From Rotaria sordida (Eukaryota > Rotifera > Eurotatoria > Philodinida > Philodinidae): a DNA stretch of 64,000 nt. The notes beneath the pieces were generated by a model, which did no database searches, was not told where the DNA came from, and saw nothing but the letters and a program-made list of their open reading frames with translations. Position numbers and translations under genes: made by a program. Positions 1-12,999 of the stretch are shown one piece after another; positions within the stretch are counted from its first letter, which is position 1, and every line of letters starts with the position of its first letter. The stretch covers positions 1-64,000 of the forward strand of contig CAJNOL010001068.1 in NCBI GenBank assembly GCA_905250125.1, in the 5' to 3' direction.

Positions 1-290
1 TTACTGGTTCTCACTCATAGTAGAAGCTATAGATATCAAACTTTTTAGTTATGTAGTACTTGATATGTACAATAATTTGCCAAACTTTTAAGAAGATTGC
101 TGTTGTTGAATGCGAGAACGATGAATTTGAAAATTGTTACAGAACTTCTGGGACACTCCTTATACATATGAATAAGAGTTTTGGGTAAGTAAAACTAAAT
201 CTATTTCTATCTATTCGTGCACTTACAGGAGAAGTATATATGTGTATATTATCGATATAATATATGTGGATTATAACTATATATAAGTAA

Positions 291-1951
291 CATATCAATT
301 TGTCGAAAAAAATTGACTAAAGGTCTAATTCGCAGGATTAGTATCGTTGAAAAGAGCGCAAAAAACTGAGTATTACCCTAGAATATGAACGTGGGATATC
401 ATATAGTCTCAAGTAAAAATTTTTAAAATACTCTTCCCTGCAAGAACGGCTTTTTTGTTGTGCTTGTGCTTTTTTTCGTTCTTTCACCAGCGATCATATA
501 TATATACTCACTTATGAAAGAACAAAAAGAAAAACTGTCAATACGAATGATGACAAGAGTGTGTCGTGTTCTTAATACTGATGTTTGAAAAAATCTGCTC
601 AAAATAATTTGACCAATGAATTATATACATTCCGATAAAGCATAAATAAGTTCTATGTTCAGCAACTTAGTCTGTAAATATACCATGATTTATTCTCTTA
701 ATCAATTTTAGACTTTTTTGTCTTAGAAATTTGAATTCACTTAATTTTTTCATTATTTGAAAAGTAAACAGTTTGATAATGGTCGATGAGGTTAAGTAGA
801 AATTATTCTTGTTTTTCATGTTTTGTTAAATAGTTCAAAAAAAGAAAGATGTACATGATTAGAAAGGAGGATAAAATGAAACAATATATAAAGCTTTTAT
901 CAAAATATCAAGATTGTAAGTTGATGTTTTTAGGAATTGATTTTACAAAAGGAACAATAAAGATCTTTCACTCATTACAAATAACATCTTTTTATTTTAT
1001 CATATTCACTCTTTTTGATCAAGTTGTTCCACAAGTACTTGTGCAATTCTGCACAAGTACTTGTGAAACAACTTGATCAAAAAGAGTGAATACAATAAAA
1101 TAAAAATATGTTATTTGTAATGAGTGAAAGATCTTTGTTGTTCCTTTTGTAAAATCAATTCCTAAAAACATCAACTTACAATCTTGATATTTTGATAAAA
1201 GCTATATATTTTGTTCCATTTTATCTTCCTTTCCAATCATGTGCTTCTTTCTTTTTTTGAATTAGATGATGATAAAATTTTTTGAACTATTTAACAAAAC
1301 ATGAAAAACAAGAATAATTTCTACTTAACCTCATCGAACATCATGAAGCTGTTTACTTTTCAAATAATGAAATAATTAAGTAAATTCCAATTTCTAAGAC
1401 AAAAAAGTCTAAAATTGATTAAGAGAATAAACCATGGTATAATTACAGACTATGTCGCTGAACATAGAACTTATTTATGCTTTATTGGAACTTATATGAC
1501 TCATTATTTAACCCCTTCAATCCCACATATCATCAACAAGATGGCGTGCAGAACGCAAGAGAGAGAGAGATTCAGCTATTTTTCTTCGTGTGCATGTAGA
1601 ACGCAAGAGAATATCGGGATTGAAGGGGTCAAATTATTTTGAGTAGATTTTTTCAAATATCAGTATTAAGAACACGACACGCTCTTGTCATCATTCGTAT
1701 TGACAATTTTTCTTTTCGTTCTTTCGTAAGTGAGCATATATATATGATCGCTGGTGAATGAACGAAAAAGAGCACAAGAACAACAAAAAAATCGTTCTTG
1801 TAGGAAATAATATTTTTAAAATTTTACTTGAGACTATACGATATCCCATGTTCATATTCTAGGGTAATACTCAGTTTTTCGCGCTCTTTTCAACGATACC
1901 ACTTCTGTGAACCAAACTTTTAGTCGACTTTTTTCGACAAATTAATATCTT
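291..1951. mobile_element. Large fold-back (palindromic) element, 1.66 kb
   Basis: Left arm (about 291-1043) and right arm (about 1050-1951) are imperfect reverse complements around a tight centre near 1046, where GTGCAATTCTGCAC has almost no loop. Outer matches include the TGTCGAAAAAAATTGACTAA end at 300 against its complement near 1925-1945. The right arm is longer, partly because of a secondary insertion at 1511-1629. Small open frames in the arms mirror each other and look non-coding. The architecture resembles a non-autonomous fold-back DNA element. No transposase and no clear target-site duplication was seen, so an origin by inverted duplication is also possible. Confidence 0.8.
1511..1629. 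mobile_element. MITE-like insertion (119 bp) nested in the palindrome
   Basis: The segment is bounded by perfect 14-bp terminal inverted repeats, ACCCCTTCAATCCC at 1511-1524 and its complement at 1616-1629. It contains two near-copies of AGAACGCAAGAGA. The matching place in the left arm (near 607-615) lacks the segment, so the left arm serves as an empty-site reference. The outer bases of the 3' repeat (GGTCAAATTA) match the empty site. No coding capacity. Confidence 0.7.
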
Positions 1952-2014
1952 TAAGTTATTTCACTTATTTTTGGCGCGATACTAACCAGTTGAATGTTCA
2001 TTTATATTCGAACT

Positions 2015-2535
2015 CGAAATAGACAATTCATGTTTATATTAAACATAAATTATACAAAATTTAATTTATTTTAAATTCAAATTGATTGCGTTTCACTTAT
2101 AATTTATTAAATTATAAATTAAATTAGATGATTCTATTTCTTTTTCATATTTCATTGAAGTCAGGCGAGCAACAAAAAAGGCGCATAAAAATACATCGAA
2201 TTTTATCGAAAATAAATCATAAAAAGTATATATTTTTAGGTTTTTGCAATCCGTTAAAGCTTCTGAACAAATATATAGCCAGTCAAAAATCTAAGGCGTT
2301 ATGAACGCATTTACATGTGTGCTCTTTAGGATTTTATTTTTGTTTAAATTTCGACGCATTTTTTAGGTGTTTTTTTTCGTTGTTCGTCTGATTTCAACGA
2401 AATATGAAAAAGAAATAGATTAATTGAATTTAATTTATAGTTTAATAAAATATAAATGAAATGCAAATAATTAAAACTTAAAATAAATTAAATTTTTATA
2501 AGTTATATTTAAAATGAATTAAATTATCCACAACT
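2015..2535. mobile_element. AT-rich fold-back element
   Basis: Two arms of about 220 bp are reverse complements. TCTATTTCTTTTTCATATTT at 2133 pairs with its complement near 2403-2422, followed outward by matching AATTTAATTTATTTTAA-type runs. The outer parts are very AT-rich, so part of the match could arise by composition. The inner part with GGCGAGCAACAAAAAAGGCG against CGTTGTTCGTCTG is specific. It lies immediately next to the 291-1951 palindrome. Confidence 0.65.
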
Positions 2536-4867
2536 TAAATTATTTTAAGTTTAAATTACTTATTATTTAATTTATGTATAAATTAAATTGAAAATAAATA
2601 CAAATTGACATCCCTACTGCAGATCAACGAAATCTTATACATTAACTAGAGTAATTGATAGAATACATGACAGAATGAGGATGAGGATATCAAAGGATGT
2701 GGGTACCTCGATGTCTTTGATCTGGAGAAGAACCACATCTACTAAATAATAAATATAGTGATGTGTTGACTATGTATCATCGCATGGTATGTGTTTATAC
2801 ACTGTCATCTGGTCATCAGATCTCTACACTGTGATAAGAGACGTAGGATAACATTGAATTACGGTATATATAGCGTATCTTATAATAAAAAGATCTGTAA
2901 ATCAAAAGCTCCTAAATTGAAATCGCTATTTAGTCATCAAAATACACTAAATGCTTACTTATCCACAAATGTGGATATTTTAATGATTGAGTCTGAAAAC
3001 AAGAGTTTGCAGCAAATGATAACTCATCCACAAAAATATCCTTGAGTCCATCTTTACTATACTGTATCGTATTTGATTTTCATCCACATTAAATCTTTTC
3101 AAATGAAAGAAGAATACAATACGAAATTATTGAATTTCTACGTTGGGACTCAGAAACCGGTTTTACAGTCCAGTTGACAGATGTTTTTTGAGGAGAATGG
3201 ATTTGTAGAAGCTAATCTGAGCGGTTCATTTTCGTACAAAATTTCGCAAAGTTTTCTCTCGAGAAAAACAATTGTAATAATACGACAATAACACTATAGA
3301 GGAGTAGTGGTTCGACTTGTACAGTGGAAAAATCCGTTCGCTACTCATGAACATAAACGCTTCTGAATAGACAGCACTTTCGAAAGGCATACACTTACTC
3401 GTTGAATTCGTGCAAATTCTTGTGTTTACTACACCAGGATAACAGTGTAATCTATCGACGTTGTTTTATAAGTGAGAATAAAGCAATATGTTGTCTATAT
3501 ATAGGTCGAGAAATAAGTTTGAATTTTGCATGTAATTACCTACTTGTGGATTAATAGACCATGAAACATTAATCATATACTGGGCCTGCTTCATACAAAT
3601 ATTACGATCATTTTGCTTGCTCTATCCTCCGTCGTTCACCGAGATTAATCGATAGCGATGAAGAGTCGGTTGAATGTTCAGTAGTGTGTGCTCTTCTATA
3701 CCATACAGTCATCTTTTTTTTTTCTACACTCAATATCAAGAGCAAACCAAATATTATTGTTTATAGGTCATTGTTTCCCACTCAAAAGCATAAAGTTAAT
3801 CAAATCCAATGTCAAACGACATTTTCATACATAATCGAAGCTATCTATTTTACTTCCACACCGACACCTTACTGTTTGTGAAGAATCTAACAGATAGACA
3901 TGTTCAGTGATAATATATGCGATACTACTCTTCAACATTTGTATTAACATGAAATTGCAAAGATCGAATTTCTCAGCAAGAAGGAAAAAGATGCGTAAAA
4001 TATTTCAAATTAATATCAATGCAAACAAGTTTATTGTTTGTGCATGTCCAATTTTCGAAACTTCTCAACACAAAGAACTTCATTTGAGATTAATCTTCTC
4101 TATCAAAATGCATAGTTTTATTTGCCGTAATCAATGCTGTAATTTGTTTTGAAAACAAAACTAAACAGTTGAGCAGAATAGAATTGATAACAATTAGCGA
4201 TTTTATCTGACTAACTCCTTAAAAACATATGAAAAGAACTAAAATACTCATAGTGAACATCTAGATATTTATGAAAATTCGATCGCCTCCCTGCTATGTT
4301 TTTTGGACGTTCTTTTTAATAGATTTGTATAAAAGTAAATTTAAAAATATTTGCATAGAATATGCATTACAATGTCAGGATCTTCTATTATAAGTTTTAT
4401 ATAGTCTTCTTCAGGAGGATCTTCTATCATGGGGAGCGGAAAAAAAGTTATCGTAACATGACTGAAAAAAAGAACCAAAATAGGAACTGCCGAATACGTG
4501 AGAAAATCGAGAGACAGGTTGTTTTTTTGAAACACCATATCTCGATAAAAGAAAGCAGATGTTTTGAGCAATGATTTTGAGTCCATGGCATCCTCGACAT
4601 GAGCTATTAAATGAGCATAGTAAAATTCAACTTTGAAATCAGTTCATGTTACATAAGTTCTCGATCACCTTATAGGCTATCTCTTCAATCTGGTAATGCT
4701 TTATTCCATATCCATTCGTATACGATCGATAGTCTGACCATAAAGACTTTATATGATCGAAAATTGATTCAACATAAAGGTTAGAACATGGAATGAAACA
4801 TTTGTAGTAGATGTTTTTTAAAAATTTAGTGTTGAATTTGGAATAATCATATCAACTGATTCAAATT
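2536..4867. other. Intergenic, no gene recognised
   Basis: AT-rich sequence. Open frames here (for example 84 codons at 2791 and 81 codons at 3907) show no recognisable domain and no splice context. I see no RNA gene and no transposon motif. Confidence 0.5.
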
Positions 4868-7338
4868 TTTCGATCTTGTGTTGACTCAATAAAAATTACA
4901 TCATTCGAAGAAAAAGCATAAAAAGCTCAGCAAAATGTGATAATGTTTTCGGAAACGTACTCTCAAGTTTCCACCAATAATTTTTAAAATAGATTATCAA
5001 GCAGAAACTACATGAATCATCTCGCCTCTCTCTATCTCTTTCTCCGATTGATCTATTTTTTTTTTTGTTATTTTGTTTTTATTATTGTGTTTGACATGTA
5101 TATGAGTGTATTAGCTTGTACATATATTATATGTCTAGCCAATGGCAAAAGAAAAACAAATCTTGTCATACTGCTCATGATGATGATGATGATGATGATA
5201 TCTTAGTTTAATTCGAAAATAATTACTAATTTAGAAAATCTTCCTGAATAAAATTAAGACATTTTATATGGAATCATATTTGATTATTGTTTTGAGAGAA
5301 ATATGTGTTTGAAAACTGAATATTTGAAGCTTTATTTATCATTCAAAAATATTGATTGAGTTTCTGGTTATTTTATATTCTTTATTAATTCAAAAAGCTT
5401 ATTTCTATTGCTGTTACTTCTATTGAAATATTCAAGATCAATATTTTTTCCTTTTCTTCTCTCAATCATCGGTATTAATGTTCGATAAGAGGTTATATTG
5501 AAAAAGAGTAGATGTGTTACTCGACAACCACTTATGCTGATACAGAGGATGATGGTCTTGATCCCAAGGAATCGTTGTTCTCTTTTATAATGTTCCTATT
5601 TTCTTATGTCTGTAATTGGACTCATAACGTATATGATGATTCTCCTAAACTCTGAACAGTTCTAGATCTGATCAGAACAAACAGACATTGTGTTGAAGTG
5701 AATTGTCGACCAGAAAAATGACAGCTAATTCTTTTTTGTGAGAATAAATTGTCACACAACTAAGATTGAAAAATTTTTTTTTTTATTCAGTCTCATTTAG
5801 ATTTTATTCTTGTTTAATGTAGTATTACCTGTTGAACGTTGTTATATTGATCAATATTTGTGGGATCATTAAGAAAACGAAACGCAAAAACGAATGGAAA
5901 TCTATTACTTTTTGCTGTATTGAAATAATTATATTTTTGGAAATATACACGTAACAAATGGAATTGTCTGGATCATTTTCAATCTCAAATAGAATTTTTC
6001 AAAACACTTTTCATCAACAAAAGTTATTGAGATGGTTTTGGCTATGTTTAGTTTCTCACATCTTCTATAGTTTACATATTTGCACTTGTATCTTCATGGA
6101 GAAGAAATGAAAAGAATATAGTAGTTAAATATCATGCGATAAATAATGTTATGATTATCTTCAATAGAGATCGCTTAAAATTCATAAAAACAATCGAATA
6201 ATTATGGCAACATGTCATAAGACAATAAGTGATTTACTCAAAAAAATTGATAAATGGAAATGCACATTCTGTCGAATTTCATTGATATATTAAAATCATA
6301 TCACTCTAGCTATTTGAACATCGGATGAATGCTACTCTTTCATAAAAGTAAAGATTAGTTCAATTCAATAGAACTACGTAAGAAATTAAATAAGATAGCT
6401 TCCTGTTTCCATCGTTCAAGTGTGGTCATTAGCTTGTATATAGGATAGTAGACAACAAATTATATATATAGATGCACTGATATCATATATAATCCCTTTG
6501 GAAACTATATGGTATAAAAGAAAATCACCATATTTGCTCACAAACTGAATCAAAGACATAGTACTAAGATATTATTATGATAATAATGAGCAGTTTTTTA
6601 ACTCACAAATGAAATATTTTCATTTTAGCCTTTGTTCTATCAATGCTTTCAATCATCGTATGTATACACATTTGTATTGAACAGTACATGCGCTCTTTTT
6701 GATAGGATCTCTTATTGAACATTGACAACAATGATTGAGAGAAGAAAAGGAAAAAATATTGATCTTGAATATTTCAATAGAAGTAACAGCAATAGAAATA
6801 GGCTTTTTGAATCAATAAAAGAATATTAAATAACCAGAAACTCAATCAATATTTTTGAATGATAAATAAAGCTTCAAATATTCAGTTTTCAAACACATAT
6901 TTCTCTCAAAACAATAATCAAATATGATTCCATATAAAATGTCTTAATTTTATTCAGGAAGATTTTCTAAATTAGTAATTATTTTCGAATTAAACTAAGA
7001 TATCATCATCATCATCATCATCATCATGAGCAGTATGACAAGATTTGTTTTTCTTTTGCCATTGGCTAGACATATAATATATGTACAAGCTAATACACTC
7101 ATATACATGTCAAACACAATAATAAAAACAAAATAACAAAAAAAAAATAGATCAATCGGAGAAAGAGATATAGAGAGGCGGGATGATTCATGTAGTTTCT
7201 GCTTGACAACCTATTTTAAAAATTATTGGTGGAAACTTGAGAGTACGTTTCCGAAAACATTATCACATTTTGCTGAGCTTTTTATGCCTTTTCTTCGAAT
7301 GATGTAATTTTTATTGAGTCAACACAAGATCGAAAATG
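4868..7338. mobile_element. Non-autonomous element with ~630-bp terminal inverted repeats
   Basis: The left arm 4868-5492 and right arm 6704-7338 are reverse complements at high identity. TTTCGATCTTGTGTTGAC at the left end matches its complement at the right end. The arms share distinctive inner landmarks, such as a GAT trinucleotide run at about 5178-5200 mirrored as ATC at about 7002-7027. The 1.2-kb centre (5493-6703) is AT-rich and holds no convincing reading frame. A possible 5-bp duplication TCAAA flanks both ends. It is best read as a long-TIR, transposase-less DNA transposon; the superfamily is undetermined. Confidence 0.75.
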
Positions 7339-8778
7339 TCAAACTGTTTGACGTGATTTAATAAAAATGAGTACAACTAATAAGAGTTTATCGTGTCATT
7401 ATATGCAAAGCTTTGATAAGTAACTTTTATCGATGCAGAAAAATAATATGTTTTACTCTAGATATATAATCTGGCTTCATCACCTAATTTGATATTTTTG
7501 TTTAAAATTATCATATAAATATTTAATATAGCAAAATCCACTGTATTATCGATTCATATCTAAATTATCTATGTGAAATACATCATCAACATCCTCCTAA
7601 GTCAGAAAATGAAATGATTGTGTATGAAAAAATGATAAATTTTCAAACAACGCACTATTATTGTCGAAATAAAATGCAATATAATCGATTATTATGTTTA
7701 CAAATGATTCAAATGCTTTCATTAATCATCCACTTTTACTTTCGTCTGTTCCTTTTGATGGTTTTAGTACTAAACGCATATTATTACAATAATACGTGTC
7801 GAATAGCTTTTGACGTACTTTGATAATCAGATTAGTAATTATAAAATAAAGACCAGTTATTTTATTGTATATAAAAGTTGTAATTGAACTTCAGCGTTTT
7901 GAATATTAATGCAAGCCAGCCTCTCGTTGTAGAGAAAAAAGTATCAAAGACTTCTATCCCTGCATCTTTTTTATGCTACATTATATGCACTTCAGAGACA
8001 TGATCAGCTTTACAAAACAAAAGTTCATGTAAAAGATGACTTGTCGTAACTGATGTTCGTGATATTGCAATGAATCTCACTAATTTAATCGTTACGATAT
8101 TTTATTTTAAAAGAGAAAAAAATAATCTTAGTTCACAAGTAAAAATATTTATATAATGATAAAAGATGAGAAATAGTTCAGAAGAAAACAATTAATAATA
8201 ATAATAATAACAACAGAGAGAAGAAGATCAAAGAGAGAGAGAGAGCATCGAAGAAGATGAGAATAATCAATAAAAAAGAAAGTGGAAAAGTGAGCATCGA
8301 AGAGTAACATCTATTCACACTAGGGTGTTTCACTATTATCTCAAGTATTTCACTGCTTGGTCTATATTATGAATCGAAGATTTTGAAGGACTACTCGGCA
8401 TACACACTTAAACATAGTGAGTTACTAAGTGGATTGATCATCGTTGGCTATCTGGAATGTTGCTTTCAGGAAGTCAAAAACTAAAGACATTTTTCTATTG
8501 AGATCATACTATGATCTTTTCAGCAATCAATAAAAAAAGTTACTATTAGTTGATAAATCCAGATGTAGTGTTAGTGCAGTCTCGTATGTGCCTTCTTGTG
8601 ACCATAAACTTTGTTACTCTGACTTTAGATCTATCTTCCAGATTGTTATTAGTTTGAACTTATTGTGTGAGTTCTATGAGCAGTAGTGTGAATCTATTGA
8701 TAATAATATAAAAAGACCATTTTTTGAAAAATGAGTTTACATCAAAATCTTTAACTAATTCTATACAGCCTACACTTT
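7339..8778. other. Intergenic, simple repeats only
   Basis: AT-rich sequence with a GA-rich/(AAT)n patch near 8195-8285. Nothing recognisable as a gene on either strand. Confidence 0.5.
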
Positions 8779-9662
8779 TCCATGGACAAAAATAAATTCT
8801 TTTTTTCTTTCTCTTGTATTATTATGTATTCATTTTTATGTCATTATACAGGTAATAGTGTCAACTGCATTTGCATACATATATTGTATTGGATTTATGT
8901 ATTGTTTTTTTTCTTTTGTATTTATTTCAAAATGATCTATTTTGGTGATATTAATAGGACGCAAAAAGTAATGCAAAGAAAAAAATTCCTATTTAATCTT
9001 TTCCAGTTTTAGAGTGTAAATATGCCTAAATGTGTCATTTTTTTGAAATCCAATTGTTTTCTATAGTTGATAAATTTCACAAATGGTCACCTACTCTATT
9101 ACCAATAACTGATGATGACGCAGCTCTGAACCGAAGCGGCAACCTCATTCAAAATTTTTCTCTTCCGACCGTTTGAACTGTGCATGCTTAGAGTGCCAGC
9201 CTGGTTATTAATGTATGCAATAATGCCGCGTGCGATGTATATGTGTCTGACAATATATATCAATCGCTTGGAAAATCGAACAAGAACTTTGAATGAGGTG
9301 ATCGCTTCGGTTCAGAGCTGCGTCATCATCAATTATTAGTAATAGAGTAGGTGACCATTTGTGAAATTTATCGACTATAGAAAACAATTGGATTTCAAAA
9401 AATGACACATTTAGGCATATTTACACTCTAAAACTGGAAAAGGTTAAATAGGAATTTTTTTCTTTGCATTACTTTTTGCGCCCTGTTAATATCACCAAAA
9501 TAGATCATTTTGAAATAAATACAAAAGAAGAAAAACAATACATAAATCCAATACAATATATGTATGTAAATGCAGTTGACACTACTACCTGTATAATGAC
9601 ATAAAAATGAATGCATAATAATACAAAAGAAAGGAAAAAAAAGAACTTATTTTTGTCCATGG
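8779..9662. mobile_element. Fold-back element with ~380-bp arms
   Basis: CCATGGACAAAAATAA at the left edge (8779) is the complement of TTATTTTTGTCCATGG at the right edge (to about 9662). The arms (about 8779-9158 and 9283-9662) pair almost throughout, including the GATGATGACGCAGCTCTGAA segment. A 120-bp unpaired centre separates them. Mirror-image open frames (76 and 62 codons) are a by-product of the inversion. No target-site duplication is obvious. Confidence 0.8.
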
Positions 9663-10858
9663 TAAATTACACCAGCATTCATTCTATCTATTATTTGGCA
9701 TTGGCTTGGTAATCGACATCAACTTCAAAGAATGCACCGCTCAAAAAAGTTGCGAGAATGCTTATAGTATATTCGAATCTCAGAAGCAGCTAGATAAGCA
9801 TCAAAAAAGTCTTTCAAATAAAATCAGCATCAACCAAGACATAGATGAATACTGAAATGCGTACAACGCAATGCTCATTCTTTTTGCTGCTATTCATGTA
9901 TTATAACTAATAAAAACTAAAATGTTAGTGCTATGAAAATAAGGACAAATGTTCAATAAAAATAGATAAATCGATGAAGTTCGAAACTTTACTACTGATC
10001 ATCTTATTTCTACCTAGTTCACAGCGCTTTTTTTCATACAACGAAGAGGAGCGACGTTCAGAATATATCAAACGAAGGATGAAATTAAAAATTGGTCAAT
10101 ACTCTTTTGTCATTTGATATCATCAATATCCCATACACATGAAAAAGATTGCGCTGTATCATCACATGGTTTTTTTTCTTTCTCATTCTTTATCTAATAA
10201 CTTATTACCATTGTGCTTTTGATTGATATGATTTGCGTTTTTCTTGACAGTTCGAATAATCATATATCTCATTATCTAACGATATAAACTATAATCAACG
10301 AAGAAAGAAATAATGTGTCTATCACAAGGACAAGTTATCTATCGATAAAAAGAAATGTTGTTTGTATCAATATAATTGTTATGAGAAGGTCTACTAGGAT
10401 TTTTTTTTGAATTTACAGGAGTTGCTTCTAAATTTCGGATTTTTTTTCATATCATATACTCTAAAAAATATTATATATTTGATCGGATTTATTGGAAGAA
10501 ATAGATCTTAATTGTCTCTTGAAAAATATCTATTCAAAAGTGTCCTAGACTTGTCGTTCTCATAAATAATTGTTCATGTATATATGTTTCTGGTAAAAAT
10601 GTCTTTGAGCAATGATTTCCGTATGAAAATGTCTTCTTCTCTCAACTGTTATTTTTTTAATATATTAGTAGTGCAATATAGAGTGAGCATGTAAATCATC
10701 TATGAATCTTCATCCATCTTCAAACCCTTAACTAAAGAATTCTATGATCAATTTAGCAATAAGGAGACCACGGTCCAAGAATTATTATTGGCATATTCGC
10801 TATTTGCTGCTAATAAAAAATAAAATCAAAATTAATTGATTATAATGAAGTAAATAAA
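9663..10858. other. Intergenic, no gene recognised
   Basis: AT-rich with poly-T tracts. I see no open frame of note, no RNA gene and no repeat boundary. Confidence 0.5.
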
Positions 10859-11273
10859 GTGCCGAAAATGCAAAATTAAAACAGAATTTTTTCTCTCCGT
10901 AGAGGAAAATTCCAGTCTATTTGAATGACTTACGTTTCATGAAAACTAGATCATTCTTTTCCTTTAAATGTCAGAAGTGTTTGTTTCAAATTCAACATAA
11001 AAAACTGAATCTAAGAAGGTCATTTATGAATGATTTTTTTAGATTCAATTTTTCATACTGATTCTGAAATAAACACTTTTGAAATTTGAAGCACTTCGAA
11101 AAATTGACCGATTTTTCATAAAAAGTAGTTCATTGGAATAAGCTGGAATTTTTCCCCTAAAAACTCACTCCACAAATAGGAAACATCTATATTCTTGATC
11201 AGCTCGTGATGCTCTATCTAACCATACATAGAAAATGAAAAAAAATTTGAGTTTAATTTTCCATTTTCGGCAC
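10859..11273. mobile_element. Fold-back MITE with GTGCCGAAAATG ends
   Basis: The terminal inverted repeats start GTGCCGAAAATGCAAAATT (10859) and end with the complement of GTGCCGAAAATGGAAAATT at 11273. The arms pair through to a centre near 11015-11038, with TGAATCTAA on one side and TTAGATTCA on the other. The whole 415 bp would form one long hairpin. No coding capacity. Confidence 0.75.
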
Positions 11274-12149
11274 ATCATTTAGAGCAGTACCTGTTGAAAG
11301 AAAAAAAAATTTACTATTCATTTAAGACAAACTGTAAAGAACTTTCGTAACGGAATCAATTTCATTAATGCATTACTTTTACAAACGTAAAAAAAATTCT
11401 GAAGAACTGACGAAACGCTGTCGTCTTATCATAATTCCATAATCTGTTGAAAGTCTCATTAGTTCTTGTGAGAGGTTTTGAAAAAGACATGTTTGTTCAT
11501 ATAAAAACTTCCAAATTAAGAATGTGCATTAAAATGTAACTTGTACCACTTCTAGGACACTTCTCCTTCGTAGCATTTATTTTGTATCCGAAACTGTAAC
11601 TAAGTGAAACTGCATTTCTGTGTGTTATGCATATTATTCGACGCGATATCTATATTGGTTCCAGCTCGAGATGTGTGGAGCCGAGACCAAATAAAAAAGC
11701 TTTATCAAACCGAAGTTGAGACTCGAGATTATGATATTCTTTACTCAGTCAGTTTTTAAGTGAAGTTTTTTGTAGATCATAAATCAATTTATTATTTTCA
11801 TAGTAACATCTTCTAATACAAAACGAAAAACACATCATAATAAATAAGACGACATCAATACAAATAAAATCTGTAAACAATAAATATTAATGCATATACA
11901 CATCATTATCATATACACACTTATATAAAAGCAAATAAAGTTTCATCATAATAAACATCAAAATGTATCATCGTGATCATTTCGTTGCATTTATTCAAAG
12001 TCTTCAATGGACATTGCTTTATCATCTTGAGACAATCATCCTATTCTCTTTTGTGAACATGATTCCGATAACTCCTTTGATAATACACGTTTACTTTAAA
12101 TAAATGATGATGAAGTTGTCTTCTCTGATAATCATTTCTGATTTGATCC
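11274..12149. other. Intergenic, no gene recognised
   Basis: AT-rich sequence without a supported gene between the fold-back element and the hAT remnant. Confidence 0.5.
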
Positions 12150-12960
12150 ACAACGTGATTTTAAATAAGCTAAATTTTTGTTTAAAAACATATTTTTATC
12201 TATGTTTTCAGTCACTGTTGCATTTGAAACTGGAAAGATTCGCTCGATCCATGTGTTCGATGCAAGTATAATCAAAATTTTAATAAATCTTCACCTTCTG
12301 GTAATCGTTGATCTGGACTCAGGTATGTTTCAAATTCCCTTTGTTTTTTATTGGTGTCTTTCAGCTTATCATATTGTGATGAGAATAAATCAGTTTTGAT
12401 CAGAAAAATTTGTTGATAATGATAATGTGATCATCGGTGTCATAATTTTTGATGCTGACAAAGATATTGTTGAATCAGTTTGAATTTTATTTTTAACTAA
12501 TTCATGTGCATGTCGCCTTATTTTTTACTGAAAATATCTAATTGTTTAAATTGAAGATGTAAAACTGTTGCAATATAATGTTCATCTTGAATTGGCCCAT
12601 CGCTTTCTATATGTTGGAGGAAGTAATTTTTAAATTTCACTAAACCTAGATGTTTATCTGATGATGATTTTCAGCTGTTTGTATCAGTTTTTGGCGACAT
12701 AGTAAAATCAGATATAATGTTGATAGTTCTTCATTATTTAATATTTTAATCATATCAACGAAAAGTTTGAAGAATAAAATTAATTGATTGCATAAATCAC
12801 GATTTATTATATCAAATGATTGTTGATGGTTTTTATCCAACAATATTCATAAATCATAAAAGTTTTCATTGAACGTAAAAAATATTGAATAAATGTTGTT
12901 CCAACGTGTTTTGCAATAAAGTTGTAATCATAGAGTTAAAATTGCTTGTTCTGGTGACCT
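12150..12960 (-). pseudogene. Decayed hAT-family transposase
   Basis: Minus-strand reading in shifting frames gives typical hAT transposase stretches. In order from high to low coordinates these are LLDKNHQQSFDIINRDL and ILNNEELSTLYLILL (12840-12660), then VKFKNYFLQHIESDGPIQDE and HYIATVLHLQFKQL (about 12640-12540). Next come DTNKKQREFETYLSPDQ (about 12370-12310) and QRLPEGEDLLKFW-like residues (about 12300). The last two resemble the C-terminal dimerisation region upstream of the TSSERLFS block, which is not preserved. Frameshifts and stops separate the pieces, so it is non-functional. Terminal repeats were not found; the N-terminal BED/zinc-finger part may extend toward 13250 but is not recognisable. 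Confidence 0.6.
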
Positions 12961-12999
12961 TATAAAATATGTAATAATTAGTCGTGTTGTATTAAATGA

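Noticed and set aside
8782-9616. Paired small membrane-protein-like frames (76 and 62 codons) on opposite strands
   Set aside because: They are mirror images created by the palindrome arms and are hydrophobic because of T-rich codons; no support as genes.
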